DNA from: Lethocerus indicus
Lineage: Eukaryota; Arthropoda; Insecta; Hemiptera; Belostomatidae
Reading direction: 5' to 3'
Length of the DNA stretch: 64,000 nt
NCBI GenBank assembly: GCA_019843655.1
Contig: JACDQD010000010.1
Span: 2,773,637-2,837,636, forward strand
Shown here: piece by piece, positions 52,901-60,510 of the stretch
Position numbering within the stretch: position 1 is the first letter of the stretch
Layout of the letters: every line of letters begins with the position of its first letter
The notes under the pieces: model-generated
Seen by the model: only the letters and a program-made list of their open reading frames with translations
Told to the model about the DNA's origin: nothing
The model's database searches: none
Program-made: the position numbers and the translations under genes

Positions 52901-54100
52901 TGTCAAGGAAAAACGCAAGAATACAGCGATTGCCCGGCGTTGAATATCGCATGGAAAATGTCCGGGGGGAGAGGTCCCGGTCCCGGCTAACTGCAATTTG
53001 ATAAAGACCTTATCGGCTCGGACTAATGACTCACGCGTCAAATATGACAAAGGCGACATCTTCTTTAAAACAGCCGCCAAATTAATTAATTCGCAGATCT
53101 CCAGAAACTGATATCAAAATTTCGTATATGCCTAGTGAATTGTCCCGTTCCACAATCCGGTTCCGATTCATCGAAACTGATTCACCGGTAAAACCGCAGT
53201 TAATAAGGCGGAATATTAATTCGTTATCGCGATAACTTGTTTAAATAGTAAAATATTGCTCAGATGTCCCACCTTATCATCATTGACAGGCGCGTCGAGA
53301 ACCACCGATTCCCCGTAAATTATTATCAATATTTTAAATTTTCCTCTATTTAATAATAAGCATTTACCACGTATAGACATTTAGGCCAGCTTTCGCCTAC
53401 CTCACGAAAATTCAAATTTGACCTCATTTTCGGACCCGAACAACCGGTAAAATCTATACGCTGTTTTCTGTGTTTAAAATTGTCACTATTAAGGGTTTGT
53501 ACGGTATACTGGAAGGAGGCCCAAAACGCCGTCCTATTGTACATAGTAACTGTACAGGCACCGCGTTTTATCGGAACTATCACTGTAGTGACACGGATCG
53601 TATATTTAATTGCGGAGCGACCGCACTAGTGAAAATTTTCCTGGGGTAAGCGGCCTTATTCTTATTATATGTAATTACCGATTTTACAGCGTACAAAATG
53701 CCGCCTTTACAAAATTTGGCATGAAATCATCATTCATTCGAGACTGTAAGGTTAATGAACCGTTCGCCGGGCAGTGTTGAGAGCAAAACTTTCTCCCTAG
53801 AAAATAGGATGAACTAAAAAGAAATTGTCCCTACACTCACTTATTTGGTCCCGAACTGATTTCGCTTTTTGGCCGTCTATCGTCCTCGACGTGAAAGCGA
53901 AGGGTCAAATAAGCGAGAATTTAAAATTCTTAAATAGAGAATACAAGCCGTTGCTAACCCTGTATCTTGAGCTTGTTGACTTTGTCCCTTAGCCCCGAGA
54001 GGGACCTGCGCCTGTTCTTCGGTGAAGGACTCTTGGGCGGTAAGCCCACGCCGCCCGCCTCGCTCATCAGACGGCGGACACGCGTCGCCGTTTCCATCAT
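19096..54100 (-). CDS. trio: Trio/kalirin-type Rho GEF, short GEF2-only form (whole gene)
   Basis: Guanine-nucleotide exchange factor for Rho-family GTPases; Trio proteins act in axon guidance and actin control, and the second DH-PH unit of vertebrate Trio acts on RhoA (family knowledge). Ten exons (53959-54100, 28268-28337, 24697-24808, 24350-24499, 23950-24024, 22446-22711, 21638-21794, 21100-21327, 20178-20369, 19096-19353) total 1650 nt with matching phases at every junction, giving 549 residues. Basic, Ser/Pro-rich N-terminus 1-70; [15 protein letters not shown] linker 72-86; acidic segment 119-140; DH domain about 205-388, with TERDY (CR1) and [16 protein letters not shown] (CR3, 339-354); PH domain about 401-530. 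There are no spectrin repeats, first GEF unit or SH3 in the window. A full-length form could begin beyond 64000, so this may be one of several isoforms. The stop may be bypassed (see the exon at 11490-11778). Confidence 0.9.
20178..20369 (-). CDS. trio: trio coding exon 9, first half of the GEF2 PH domain
   Basis: Sixty-four codons, phase 0: [40 protein letters not shown], then VYIYKAHIQ, donor GTAAAT. GKIxAQGKLL directly follows GRLQGFD in Trio, and FLFEQxIIFSE is the typical PH strand. It should fold against the DH domain and modulate exchange. Confidence 0.95.
21100..21327 (-). CDS. trio: trio coding exon 8, catalytic CR3 helix of the DH domain
   Basis: Seventy-six codons, phase 0: [40 protein letters not shown] and on to [15 protein letters not shown], donor [22 protein letters not shown] is the main GTPase-binding helix of DH domains, and the Asn in NDMM near the end is the conserved residue that contacts switch II in Dbl GEFs. 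Confidence 0.96.
21638..21794 (-). CDS. trio: trio coding exon 7, middle of the GEF2 DH domain
   Basis: Reads [20 protein letters not shown], then [20 protein letters not shown] and [12 protein letters not shown], donor GTATGT. [18 protein letters not shown] is near-identical to animal Trio and kalirin and is the strongest single match placing this in that family rather than in another Dbl GEF. Confidence 0.96.
21863..22262. mobile_element. Rearranged copy of the inverted-repeat element with a long hairpin
   Basis: Starts with the same left terminal repeat (CCGTAGATTTCGTGTGTTTC, then CTAGACCGATTTCGGCTGCT). A 71-bp inverted repeat follows (21959-22029 against 22042-22112, one mismatch, 12-nt loop). 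The stretch 22130-22260 is the reverse complement of the centre of the copy at 33361-33490, so the two halves have been rearranged. It lies in the trio intron between coding exons 6 and 7. Confidence 0.75.
21959..22112. repeat. 71-bp near-perfect inverted repeat (hairpin)
   Basis: Left arm AGTAGGATTAGTGGGGCGAA ... ATGTTGTTTTGTTT; right arm AAACAAAACAACAT ... TTCGCCCCACTAATCCTACT. The only mismatch is at AGAGTC versus AGGGTC; the loop is GTTTTGTTATTT. Transcription of trio would place it in pre-mRNA as a stable stem. Confidence 0.95.
22446..22711 (-). CDS. trio: trio coding exon 6, start of the GEF2 DH domain
   Basis: Reads [20 protein letters not shown], then [20 protein letters not shown], through the EGYMALMRD and [19 protein letters not shown] segments, ending GA before GTAAGC. 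The TERDYV stretch is conserved region 1 of Dbl-homology domains, whose Glu contacts the GTPase switch I region; [10 protein letters not shown] is the Trio-type CR2 region. The spliced codon GA|T makes Asp. Confidence 0.95.
23950..24024 (-). CDS. trio: trio coding exon 5, small linker exon
   Basis: Twenty-five codons, [20 protein letters not shown] then VKERM, phase 0 at both ends; acceptor ttgtttgtttcag, donor GTGATT. Its 75-nt length is a multiple of three, so it could be skipped without a frameshift. Predicted short helix leading into the DH domain. Confidence 0.85.
24350..24499 (-). CDS. trio: trio coding exon 4, acidic linker
   Basis: Fifty codons, phase 0 at both ends: [50 protein letters not shown]. 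Acceptor taatatttgcag, donor GTACGT. Acidic and proline-rich, ELPPPMKPI being the most Trio-like part. Probably a flexible tether before the DH domain. Confidence 0.86.
24697..24808 (-). CDS. trio: trio coding exon 3, [10 protein letters not shown] linker
   Basis: Acceptor caatttgtttcag-like tract ending at 24809. Reads [20 protein letters not shown] and on to [11 protein letters not shown], donor GTGCGT, phase 0. The basic, proline-rich [10 protein letters not shown] block is close to the segment between the first and second halves of animal Trio/kalirin proteins (from memory of the family). Confidence 0.86.
26085..26130. mobile_element. Terminal-repeat fragment
   Basis: CTCGCCGATTCGGTCTTATG followed by CTAGACCGGTTGTGG matches the core of the inverted-repeat family; short and isolated, beside a copy of a second dispersed repeat. 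Confidence 0.5.
26140..26490 (-). repeat. Dispersed repeat family B, minus-orientation copy
   Basis: The reverse complement shows AACGAGGAGATGTATCCCTA and, further on, AAGAAGCAGTCGCCAGGCAA, corresponding to the two ends of the family with extra sequence between them. Diverged. Confidence 0.4.
27770..27835 (-). repeat. tRNA-like fragment, minus strand
   Basis: The reverse complement reads TGCTCTCCAGTGTATAATGG, then AGGCACACCGGTTCGATTCA. The arms CTCCA/TGGAG could form an anticodon-like stem before a B box, but the T stem is mispaired, so it is not a working tRNA gene. Confidence 0.35.
28268..28337 (-). CDS. trio: trio coding exon 2, linker
   Basis: Acceptor ctttgttttcag; starts AT (completing Asp) and reads [20 protein letters not shown] to FS, then GG before a perfect GTAAGT donor. 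With the A that opens the next exon it makes Gly-Arg-Lys-Trp. Low-complexity linker N-terminal to the GEF2 unit. The frame stays open upstream through the acceptor to an ATG at 28464, so an unspliced alternative start is possible. Confidence 0.82.
28341..28464 (-). CDS. Possible alternative trio start reading straight into exon 2
   Basis: An ATG at 28464 (context ataaaaATGTCG) opens [20 protein letters not shown] and stays in frame through the acceptor of exon 2 into DPGPSEGAV without a stop. A transcript starting here would encode a trio form with a different N-terminus and no need for the 25.6 kb intron. Alternatively a 75-nt intron could be removed (donor AA|GTAAAC). Could be chance: the open stretch is only about 40 codons. 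Confidence 0.25.
28721..29280 (+). mobile_element. 5'-truncated jockey-like LINE with target-site duplication
   Basis: An open frame (28722-29162) reads [20 protein letters not shown], then [40 protein letters not shown] and [20 protein letters not shown]. This is the C-terminal end of a jockey-clade reverse transcriptase: the 'IYKAxLKPxWxYGIxLWG' block after the polymerase core, followed by 'IQxFQxKxLRxI'. A short 3' UTR with AATAAA and an A-run ends at 29280. The ten bases ATGAATTACA occur just before (28711-28720) and just after (29281-29290) the insertion, a clear target-site duplication. The polymerase catalytic part is absent, so it is a dead-on-arrival copy, antisense to trio in its large intron. 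Confidence 0.85.
29412..29530 (-). CDS. Candidate alternative exon inside the large trio intron
   Basis: GC-rich minus-strand frame reading [20 protein letters not shown] then [17 protein letters not shown] donor is available either as CCG G|GTCGGT (phase 1, the trio-compatible phase) or CG|GTAGGA. A possible acceptor, gtgtcggctcag, would place the 5' edge near 29523; otherwise the frame stays open further upstream through a proline run. The balanced composition of [14 protein letters not shown] argues for coding. The edges are uncertain and no homology is recognised. Confidence 0.3.
32185..32345 (+). repeat. Dispersed repeat family B, longest copy
   Basis: Contains GCTCGGAAACGAGGAAAAGT, GTCCCTAACGAAGATTGGCA, GCCAAAGAACCAGTCGCCAG and GCAGTATTAAAGAATGAACT. 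The short piece AGAAAGAATGAACTAAAAA is then repeated at 32338, suggesting a small tandem duplication at its end. Confidence 0.6.
33219..33616. mobile_element. Inverted-repeat element (MITE-like), best full copy
   Basis: About 75-bp terminal inverted repeats bracket a non-coding centre. The left end starts ACCGTAGATTTCGTGTGT and runs through CTCGCTGGTTTG to CTAGACCGGTTTCGGCTGCT; the right end reads back as ACCGTAGATTTCGTGTGT ... CTCGCTGGTTTG ... CTAGACCGGTTTTGGCTGCT, with an expanded AC run. The centre contains a GT-rich stretch and repeated CACTGT. I could not see a convincing target-site duplication. No transposase is encoded, so mobilisation would be by a related autonomous element. Confidence 0.75.
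37944..37970. repeat. (CT)n microsatellite
   Basis: CT run at the end of a longer pyrimidine-rich stretch (37850-37970) in the large trio intron. Confidence 0.93.
39340..39415 (+). repeat. Dispersed repeat family B, partial
   Basis: GCAGTATTGAGAGCAAAACT, TTCACAGATATACCGCCCAG and AAAGAGAATGAACTAGAAAA: the downstream half of the family. Confidence 0.55.
45545..45665 (+). repeat. tRNA-like SINE fragment
   Basis: CCAGACTGTTCCACCTAGGT then TTCGATTCCCGGCACACTCT, with B box at 45602-45611 and a following ATATTCGAATTGGTAATCCG. Best preserved of the set, but no complete acceptor stem. Confidence 0.45.
46735..46802 (-). repeat. tRNA-like SINE fragment, minus strand
   Basis: The reverse complement reads TTAAGGCGGTCGCGAACGCG, TTGCATCTCAGGATCGCAGT and TTAAGTCCGGTGCCAACTC: the D-arm, anticodon-region and T-arm order of a tRNA-derived SINE head, with a degenerate B box (AGTTTAAGTCC). 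A T-rich stretch follows. Confidence 0.45.
50500..50545 (-). repeat. tRNA-like B-box fragment, minus strand
   Basis: The reverse complement has CCGAAGGTTCGAATCCGGAT, and further on GAATTTGAATATTTAC, the tail shared by other fragments of this type. Confidence 0.3.
51891..51916. repeat. Homopolymer pair C(n)A(n)
   Basis: A run of C followed directly by a run of A; likely unstable and prone to sequencing error. Confidence 0.9.
53755..53825 (+). repeat. Dispersed repeat family B, partial, beside trio exon 1
   Basis: GAACCGTTCGCCGGGCAGTG, TTGAGAGCAAAACTTTCTCC and GATGAACTAAAAAGAAATTG; lies about 130 bases downstream of the donor of the first trio coding exon. Confidence 0.55.
53959..54100 (-). 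CDS. trio: trio first coding exon of the short form
   Basis: Begins ATGATGGAAACG and reads [20 protein letters not shown], then [20 protein letters not shown] and VNKLKIQ, followed by one G before the donor GTTAGC (phase 1). An in-frame TAG lies upstream of the ATG, so this reads as an initiator exon. The split codon G|AT makes Asp with the exon at 28268-28337, which needs exactly this phase. The basic, Ser/Pro-rich composition and RRRSLSG suggest a phosphorylation or membrane-association segment (inference). The donor is weaker than consensus, and the link to the downstream exons rests on strand, phase and composition. Confidence 0.68.
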
Positions 54101-54460
54101 CCTCGAAAACCGGTCTAGTCCTGTCTATATTCACCCGACAATTATTCACGGCCGGCCACTGACACTGGGTGACATAGCCCGCGGACTGACACTGCGTGTG
54201 CACGCGCGCCACACACAGAGCTCTCCACCGACGACGGCTCGACAGTCACTGGGCCCCACCACTATATCCACTGCTACACTCCACTCTCCCTCCCTCCTCC
54301 CTCCTACCTCCTCCCTCATCACTCACTCCTCCCTCCCACTGGAAACTGGTAAAACCGCGGAAAGCGACTCGCACCTCGGCCGTTCGGGGAGGGTGCCTCA
54401 CTATGGCGTATCCAAACATTTATCCGAAAATTCCCCCCAGGTCGTACTATTCTTGGTGAA
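54101..54460 (-). promoter_or_regulatory. Probable 5' UTR and promoter region of the short trio form
   Basis: Immediately upstream of the first trio coding exon the sequence becomes GC-richer and CpG-containing. It carries a pyrimidine tract on the plus strand (about 54277-54340, CTCC/CCTCCT units; purine-rich on the coding strand). A TATA-like GGATATAGTGG lies near 54265 on the minus strand. The transcription start cannot be placed. The first 20 bases above the ATG contain the repeat core CTAGACCGGTTTT. Confidence 0.3.
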
Positions 54461-55219
54461 CTAAGACTCCTGAGGAACCCCGGTGTCGCTGAATTCCCCA
54501 TGTAAACTCTTAGGCTACTTTATGAAAGGCCATAACCGTCGTCTGTTGACAATTAATTTAAACTCAAAATGCCTCATCCCCGTTTCAACGAGAATTTTAC
54601 GAAGGCGTGGAATTTCCATCGGAGATCTGGAACAAGGCTATCGGGAATAATTCTAACGAGATCTTTACTGCCGATAAAAACAAGAAACGATAACAAAACT
54701 CATAAAAACTTCTAAACCTTAAATAAACGTCGTAACTTGCGCTGGTACTTAGAGTTCGTGTCGTGGAATATTACCTCGTTCAATAAAAATAAACCGACAG
54801 TTTGTCTAGAATACACAGTCCACAGACAAGAAGAAAACAAATACAATAAATCAATCGCATAACGATTTTACTGGAGGGAGGGAATATGGAAAGAGCAAAA
54901 ACCGAGTAAAGCAAATTTCAATTACCCATTTACATACGGCGCCCCTACAAATGGGTAAATTACGTGCATTAAACGCGGCTTAGGTACCGAGGGGCTGGGG
55001 GAATGCATTTATGTAAATATAAGGTTTAGAGGGCTATTAAGGTTGCAGTGATATGGGAGGTTGTGGCGCGAAAAGCTCGCTGAGCAAAAAGCGTTCAGGC
55101 GGCCACAAATCAACTTTCTTAACTTCATTCCAACTTCGCCAGATTGATCGCCCCTTGAAACAACAAAAAGGATTCCAGACATCTTAAGCTGCCGCGAGCC
55201 TAATTAGTGACACCGTTGT

Positions 55220-55295
55220 TTCTTTCGGTCTCCCGCTGGATTGGTCAATTGCTAGACCGGTTTTCGGCCGTTTCCCATCTTCAGACAGCGTGCTA
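55220..55295. mobile_element. Terminal-repeat fragment upstream of trio
   Basis: TCTCCCGCTGGATTGGTCAA, then TTGCTAGACCGGTTTTCGGC and TTCCCATCTTCAGACAGCGT. Good match to the left end of the inverted-repeat family including its inner CATCTTCAG boundary. Confidence 0.65.
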
Positions 55296-55899
55296 CTGAA
55301 AGCGAAACAGGTGCAACCTCTAACCCGAGTATTTTCCACGGTTGACTAGTCGAAACAAGATTCCGTAAATTTGTTTAATCCAATATACATCTATTTCTAC
55401 TGACAGTATATTCAGATAAAGAAAATTGTGACAAAGGGAAGATAAACAACCTTAACTAAACAACAGTTTCTTTTACATTTAAGGCGAAAAATGTTCCTTG
55501 GCTAAACCATCTAGTATAATTAAAATTCAACCTATACATGTTCGATTGTACAGAATATAACCAACGAAGCGCACTATGTCTCCAACCAACACACAGATCT
55601 CCAAGTTCCGTTTGCCTGTGACCTTGCATATAAAATGCATTCTCTATCCAGAATTAAACACATCCATCGAAACACTCTCCACTTACTCCAGACTTCCCAA
55701 ACGTGCCTTACTTCTGAGAAGGCGAAGTGGCCACGTGATTTAAACATACCAGGAAAATAACATTTAAAAAAAGGGGTTTCCCCTTCGTTGTGCTCTATTT
55801 GTTACTACTGCTACTTGAACATCCATGTCGCTTATTGTATTTCACAATTAAAAAATAGGAATCAATCAATTAGGTTATTCCCCGTTTCACATTTAACAT

Positions 55900-55930
55900 T
55901 ACTGTATTACCGCTGGAATCGAACCAGCGG
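55900..55930 (-). repeat. tRNA-like T-arm fragment, minus strand
   Basis: The reverse complement contains CCGCTGGTTCGATTCCAGCG, a perfect T-arm stem and loop. No anticodon or acceptor arms are recognisable around it. Confidence 0.3.
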
Positions 55931-57437
55931 CGTTAGACGCCCCCAGACGGCTCTTGACCCGGCCTACTTTCAACAATATTTAAGTGCGATCAATCTGAAC
56001 ACCCGAAGCTCGAATCAACAAAGGGACTTGATAAAGGGGGTGACACAACAGGTGTCAGGCCCTTGTTTCACGAAGTGATCCTCGACGGGGAAGAATAAGC
56101 CCGTCGAAGACCCATCGAAAGGTTGGCCGACGCCTTTATTTCTGAAAATTCTTTATCGCCCGACTCTTGTTGCACGCGACCGTTATTGTATTGTATGTTT
56201 AGGACAGAGGATGTGTCACATGGGCGCGCCGTGTTCACGATAAAAAAACCTGTCTATAGCAACATTCCGACCTTATCACCGTAACTTAAGCCGGCTCCGA
56301 ATATTCCTGGAAATGAAAAACCCGATTTCTTATTACAACAGTACAGCATGATTCGCCGTGTTTGCAATAAGGGCGCGACGGAAACTTCGCAAACATATCC
56401 AGTTTATAAACACTACTTTCTGTATTTAGATCCGTATAAATAATTTCCATGTCATCACTGACTTCTGTTTGGATTGCGCAATACAGTGGGAAGTAGCTCG
56501 GTTAACCCAGGTTAACAGGGCCTAACCCTAGTCCGGGATTTTTGCTGTTCGGACATTAGCGAGCTCCAGTTGAAGAGTGTTTGTCCTTACCTTCTGGGGC
56601 CCTCTCGGTTAGAATCGGCTCTCGTAATACAATCCACAACTTCTAAATGTTCACACTGTTAGGGGTATTTCATGAACAGATTCATTTCGCGGATATTTAA
56701 AGAGCTTCCCTGCCAATTTCTCCAGTGAAAAATGCCGAGTCCAGTCAACAGTGAATGGGTCGAAACCCATTGAGGTACGCTTAATTTTAATTCAGATTAA
56801 AACTGGTATAGAAAATGACGGACAGAAGAGATGAGAGACAGAAGATCTTACGAACTATGGTATAAGTCTTCGGGGACAAACAAACAGGTTTTTTATACCA
56901 AAATAAACGAATAAATAATTCTTGCGGAGGTACTCAGTCGGTGGTTTGAATCTCAAAACTTAAATTTGGGCCATCATTCATGATTGTACAATGCCGTATT
57001 TAGCCGAAATCGATAAAGTCGCCGGAAATCTCAAAACATCGCTCTCTCCCTCCCACTCATTTGAATTTCAAGAGAGGGGCCCCAAACGACCGTAAGGAAC
57101 CGAAATACAGTTTGATATCCTTCGTACTAAAAATAAATTTTGTATTAATACCCGGCATCCCAGTTTCGCGTTCCACGCGCGGCGTTTGCCGAATCTCCAC
57201 TGGTCCACCAGCTGCGCTACATTTCAAACTCGGCCGGTCGTAAGTTTCATATCTCGGATTTTAAGCGTCCGTTCGAAGTAGCCCAACTTTCGTCCCGACC
57301 CCCTATGCTGGTATGCTAATTTAAAAATGTAACATTTCCCGTCTCTCTTTTCTGTCTATTTTAACTATTGAAAAAATACGCACGAATAATATGTAAACAT
57401 TAGAGCGTTTATCACTTTATTGAGGAAATTAAAGTTA

Positions 57438-57600
57438 AGAGTGCTGACAGGATACCGGCAAAGGAAACCGGTCTAGCGCAGGACCCGAATCGATTCGTAA
57501 ACCCTGTTTTGTGGTCTGCGGGGGTTTGGAATAGGGTCGTTCTTGTGATCTTTCGCTAAACTGGTTTCGACCGCTTGCCGTCCTTTGTGTCGTCATTTAG
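57438..57600. mobile_element. Pair of terminal-repeat fragments facing each other
   Basis: The right-end type GAAACCGGTCTAGCGCAGGA (57467) is followed about 60 bases later by the left-end type CGCTAAACTGGTTTCGACCG (57555). The spacing and order suggest two nested or abutting copies rather than one element. The stretch GAGTGCTGACAGGATACCGG in front of the first core recurs at 29777 and 51396. Confidence 0.55.
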
Positions 57601-58889
57601 TTACTTTGGTGGGGCATCTCGCGATTTTTTCCCCTAATTTTTTAGTATCGCGTTTTATTTCGTTTCTTCTATAAATTCTAGTAGGACATTTTCATGTGTA
57701 GCTTATAAGGTGTGCTGTTTCCTTTTTTGCATGTAACGTTTTGATTTCCGATTTTATCGAAGGGTTTCGATTTTTTGGCCAAATCTACCAACAAAAAAAC
57801 TCGTCCGACTTTGTCGTTTGGCGCCAATTTTGACTTCGACGTATCCGAGGGTAATTCCTAACCGCAGTAATAAGTGCAGGATAAAAACAGGGTTGCCAAC
57901 ATGCGACACGGTCCAGGCAAAAAACCAAATCACACGGCGGTGACAGAAGATCATAAGACCGGCGGTGTCTCGGAACGGTTTAAAAGCATAGGGTGAGTCA
58001 CCTAAGAGTGGCATTTGACCAAATCGTCAACTACGGTCAATGACGAAACGCCCGAACGGAATTTTTAGGTCAGTTATTCCAAGGGCGAATGCCGCCCGCC
58101 TCACACTCTGGGAATAATCGGAGCGATTCTCAGTTCTCGCAGACGTTTTCTCGGTCCAAAATCTCGGCGCAGAAATGCCTTCGGTCGGCCGGCAAGGTCC
58201 TCTCGCCACATAACCGGATATTTCGGGAACCAGATTTCCACTTTGCAGCGATCTATTCGAACCGATAGCAGCGGTAGTACAGCCCGCGTTTTTTCTTCTT
58301 ACAATATTTCATTCTGACTTCCCCGTGAACCGGTTAGGTTAATTCAAGCCCGGAGATAGAACGAGACTGGTTTGAGATCAGATATTGGACAAGAAATTCC
58401 CTAGTGCGGTTTCTGTTACCCCAGTCAAAACGACGAGCTTTAATAAATTTTTCCGTCCGTAATTATAATCGTCCGACTCATGCGTAATCAAACTTTAATG
58501 CACAGCCTTCAATATCGCCCGAACTTCCAGCTTCAGATCTCATAGAGTCACATACATACATGACTCACTTCCTGGTCGGGCGATAATGTTTCAAGATATA
58601 TTATATATAGCGAAAGAGGAGAAAATATGATAATGACATAATTTAATAAGATAATAAGTTTCCTTGGCGCGGACAAAATTTTCATTCAGTGAGGCTTAAG
58701 TTCGTCATAAGTTATAAGTACCCAATATTTTTTATATTAAATCATAGGAGATAATAATGAAGGTATTTGCTACCTATGGGCCTTGTGGGGTAAAGAATAT
58801 CAACACTTATATGGGCACAACTTTGATAGGATTTGGCTAATAGCATCGTCAGTTGTATTCCGATAGTAATATATATTTTTTTAATTCAG

Positions 58890-59015
58890 TCTCCGGTTAA
58901 TACTGGCTGGTGACTGGTTCTTTAACCCTTGATTCTGAACTAGTTTATTCCTCTTCACCGCAAATTATCGTTAAGTTTGGTTAGGGATAGGAAAACGCTT
59001 TTCCTCGTTTCCAAG
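58890..59015 (-). repeat. Dispersed repeat family B, minus-orientation copy
   Basis: The reverse complement contains GGAAACGAGGAAAAGCGTTT, GCGGTGAAGAGGAATAAACT, TTAAAGAACCAGTCACCAGC and CAGTATTAACCGGAGACTGA; all blocks in family order. Confidence 0.6.
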
Positions 59016-60454
59016 TAAAGCTGACGGACCGTTTTATCGGGACACGCTTCGGCGGTATTTAACACCGGAAATATATTGCGAAAAAGTGTCCCGCAAATCG
59101 GTACAATCCGCGAATCTATTTCCCGAAAACGGAAAAAACAGCGGTGACGGCTCGACAGAAAGAAGCCTCGGGAATTCGGTCTCGGGAATGCGGGAATCTG
59201 CGAGATATATAGGGGGAGATCGTAACTGCGACCTTGTCGTATCGGTACAGCCCCGGCGCTATAAATAACGCAGCAACTCGGGATAGCAGTGAAACCCGTG
59301 TAAAAATATCGTGGCCAAGTCACAGCTCTGCATACTTCGCGCGGACCGAAAAAAAACAACACAAATATTCCCATCTCTCCGGTCCCAAACCAGTCGCAAT
59401 TAGGCGAGCTGCACAGAGCTTGAAGTTAAAGAAAGCCACTCCGGAGAATTAACCTGATAACAGCGGGCGTAATAAGCATACATACAACATGCATACAAAA
59501 AAGTATAAAAATGCCACTTTCACTGTAATATCTATGTAGAAAATAAGATAACCGACTTTACATAAGAAGGCGCGCTATTAATTTTTCCATTAACTCAGTA
59601 GCATTTAAACTACCAGTTGCTAGGGTAAAACTTCTCACAAATGCCGGCCCAGAAAATAGAAATAAAACACAGTATTGTTCCTGACGTCATACACTTGAAT
59701 CTGAGCGCCATAAACGGGTTGTGGACTGGAAGAGACCGTCACGGAAAAATATAACTAATATATAATGAAATTATATTATTAATAATATAAATAACGAATA
59801 AGGAATTCCCAATTAAACATGAGGATAACGAAAAACGAAACCGGATGCCCTATCAATTCTTATGCAAGTCACGTACATAAAAATACATCCCGGGAAAGTT
59901 TTTTTTTTCAAAACCGAACACTTGAAGTCGAAGCTCAAATACAGTGGCAGAATTGTAATATTTAATATTGTACATTTTGTTATCCAAAACTGACAAAAAG
60001 GAAGGGATGGGGTACGTACGGTTTCATTAGAACGCGGTTTAAAATCACCGGGAGTTAAGTGTGGACGTTGGCCGGAGTTGGGAGTCAAAACGGCGAGGCG
60101 GTATTTACAATATTAATTAATGAATGATTCAGGAGACCGGTTGGGGTCACCAGCAGGCGTGATACAAATAGAAATCGGTCGGTTCCAAACCGGCATGACT
60201 TAGGCGCGACATACAAATTATATAAAGATGTTCATTTAGTACTGGCGATAAGGACGGCCGGCACGTGGGCATCTAATGGACCGCCGGCCACAGATTTCCA
60301 TAATTAACCAAGTATATTAATAATGAAACGGACTAAATTTAAGAAAAATAATAAATACGCGCTTAAACCTCCAACAGGAGGGACAACTCGTGATTTCATT
60401 GACTCTACACTATTGCTATATTTGTATAGCGTAAAAGGCTTCTCTTTATCTATA

Positions 60455-60510
60455 CGCTGGTCTTTTTTGCTAGATCGGATTCGACATCTTCAGTAGCATT
60501 TTACCAGTAG
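60455..60510. mobile_element. Terminal-repeat fragment
   Basis: CTGGTCTTTTTTGCTAGATC followed by GGATTCGACATCTTCAGTAG matches the inverted-repeat family from the core to its inner boundary. Confidence 0.5.

Larger units (their letters stand above)
28338..53958 (-). other. 25.6 kb trio intron, repeat-rich
   Basis: Between the first coding exon of the short form and exon 2. It contains the LINE fragment, the best inverted-repeat element, copies of repeat B, tRNA-like fragments, a (CT)n run and GC-rich patches (29400-29700, 35750-36000, 37690-38000, 43840-44120). A plus-strand open frame at 51143-51349 ([20 protein letters not shown] ... KKTTRRVF) has a coding-like composition but no recognised relative. 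Confidence 0.6.

Noticed and set aside
54196..54464. Plus-strand open frames rich in Pro, Leu and Ser
   Set aside because: Translation of a pyrimidine-rich tract; no start context, splice structure or homology.
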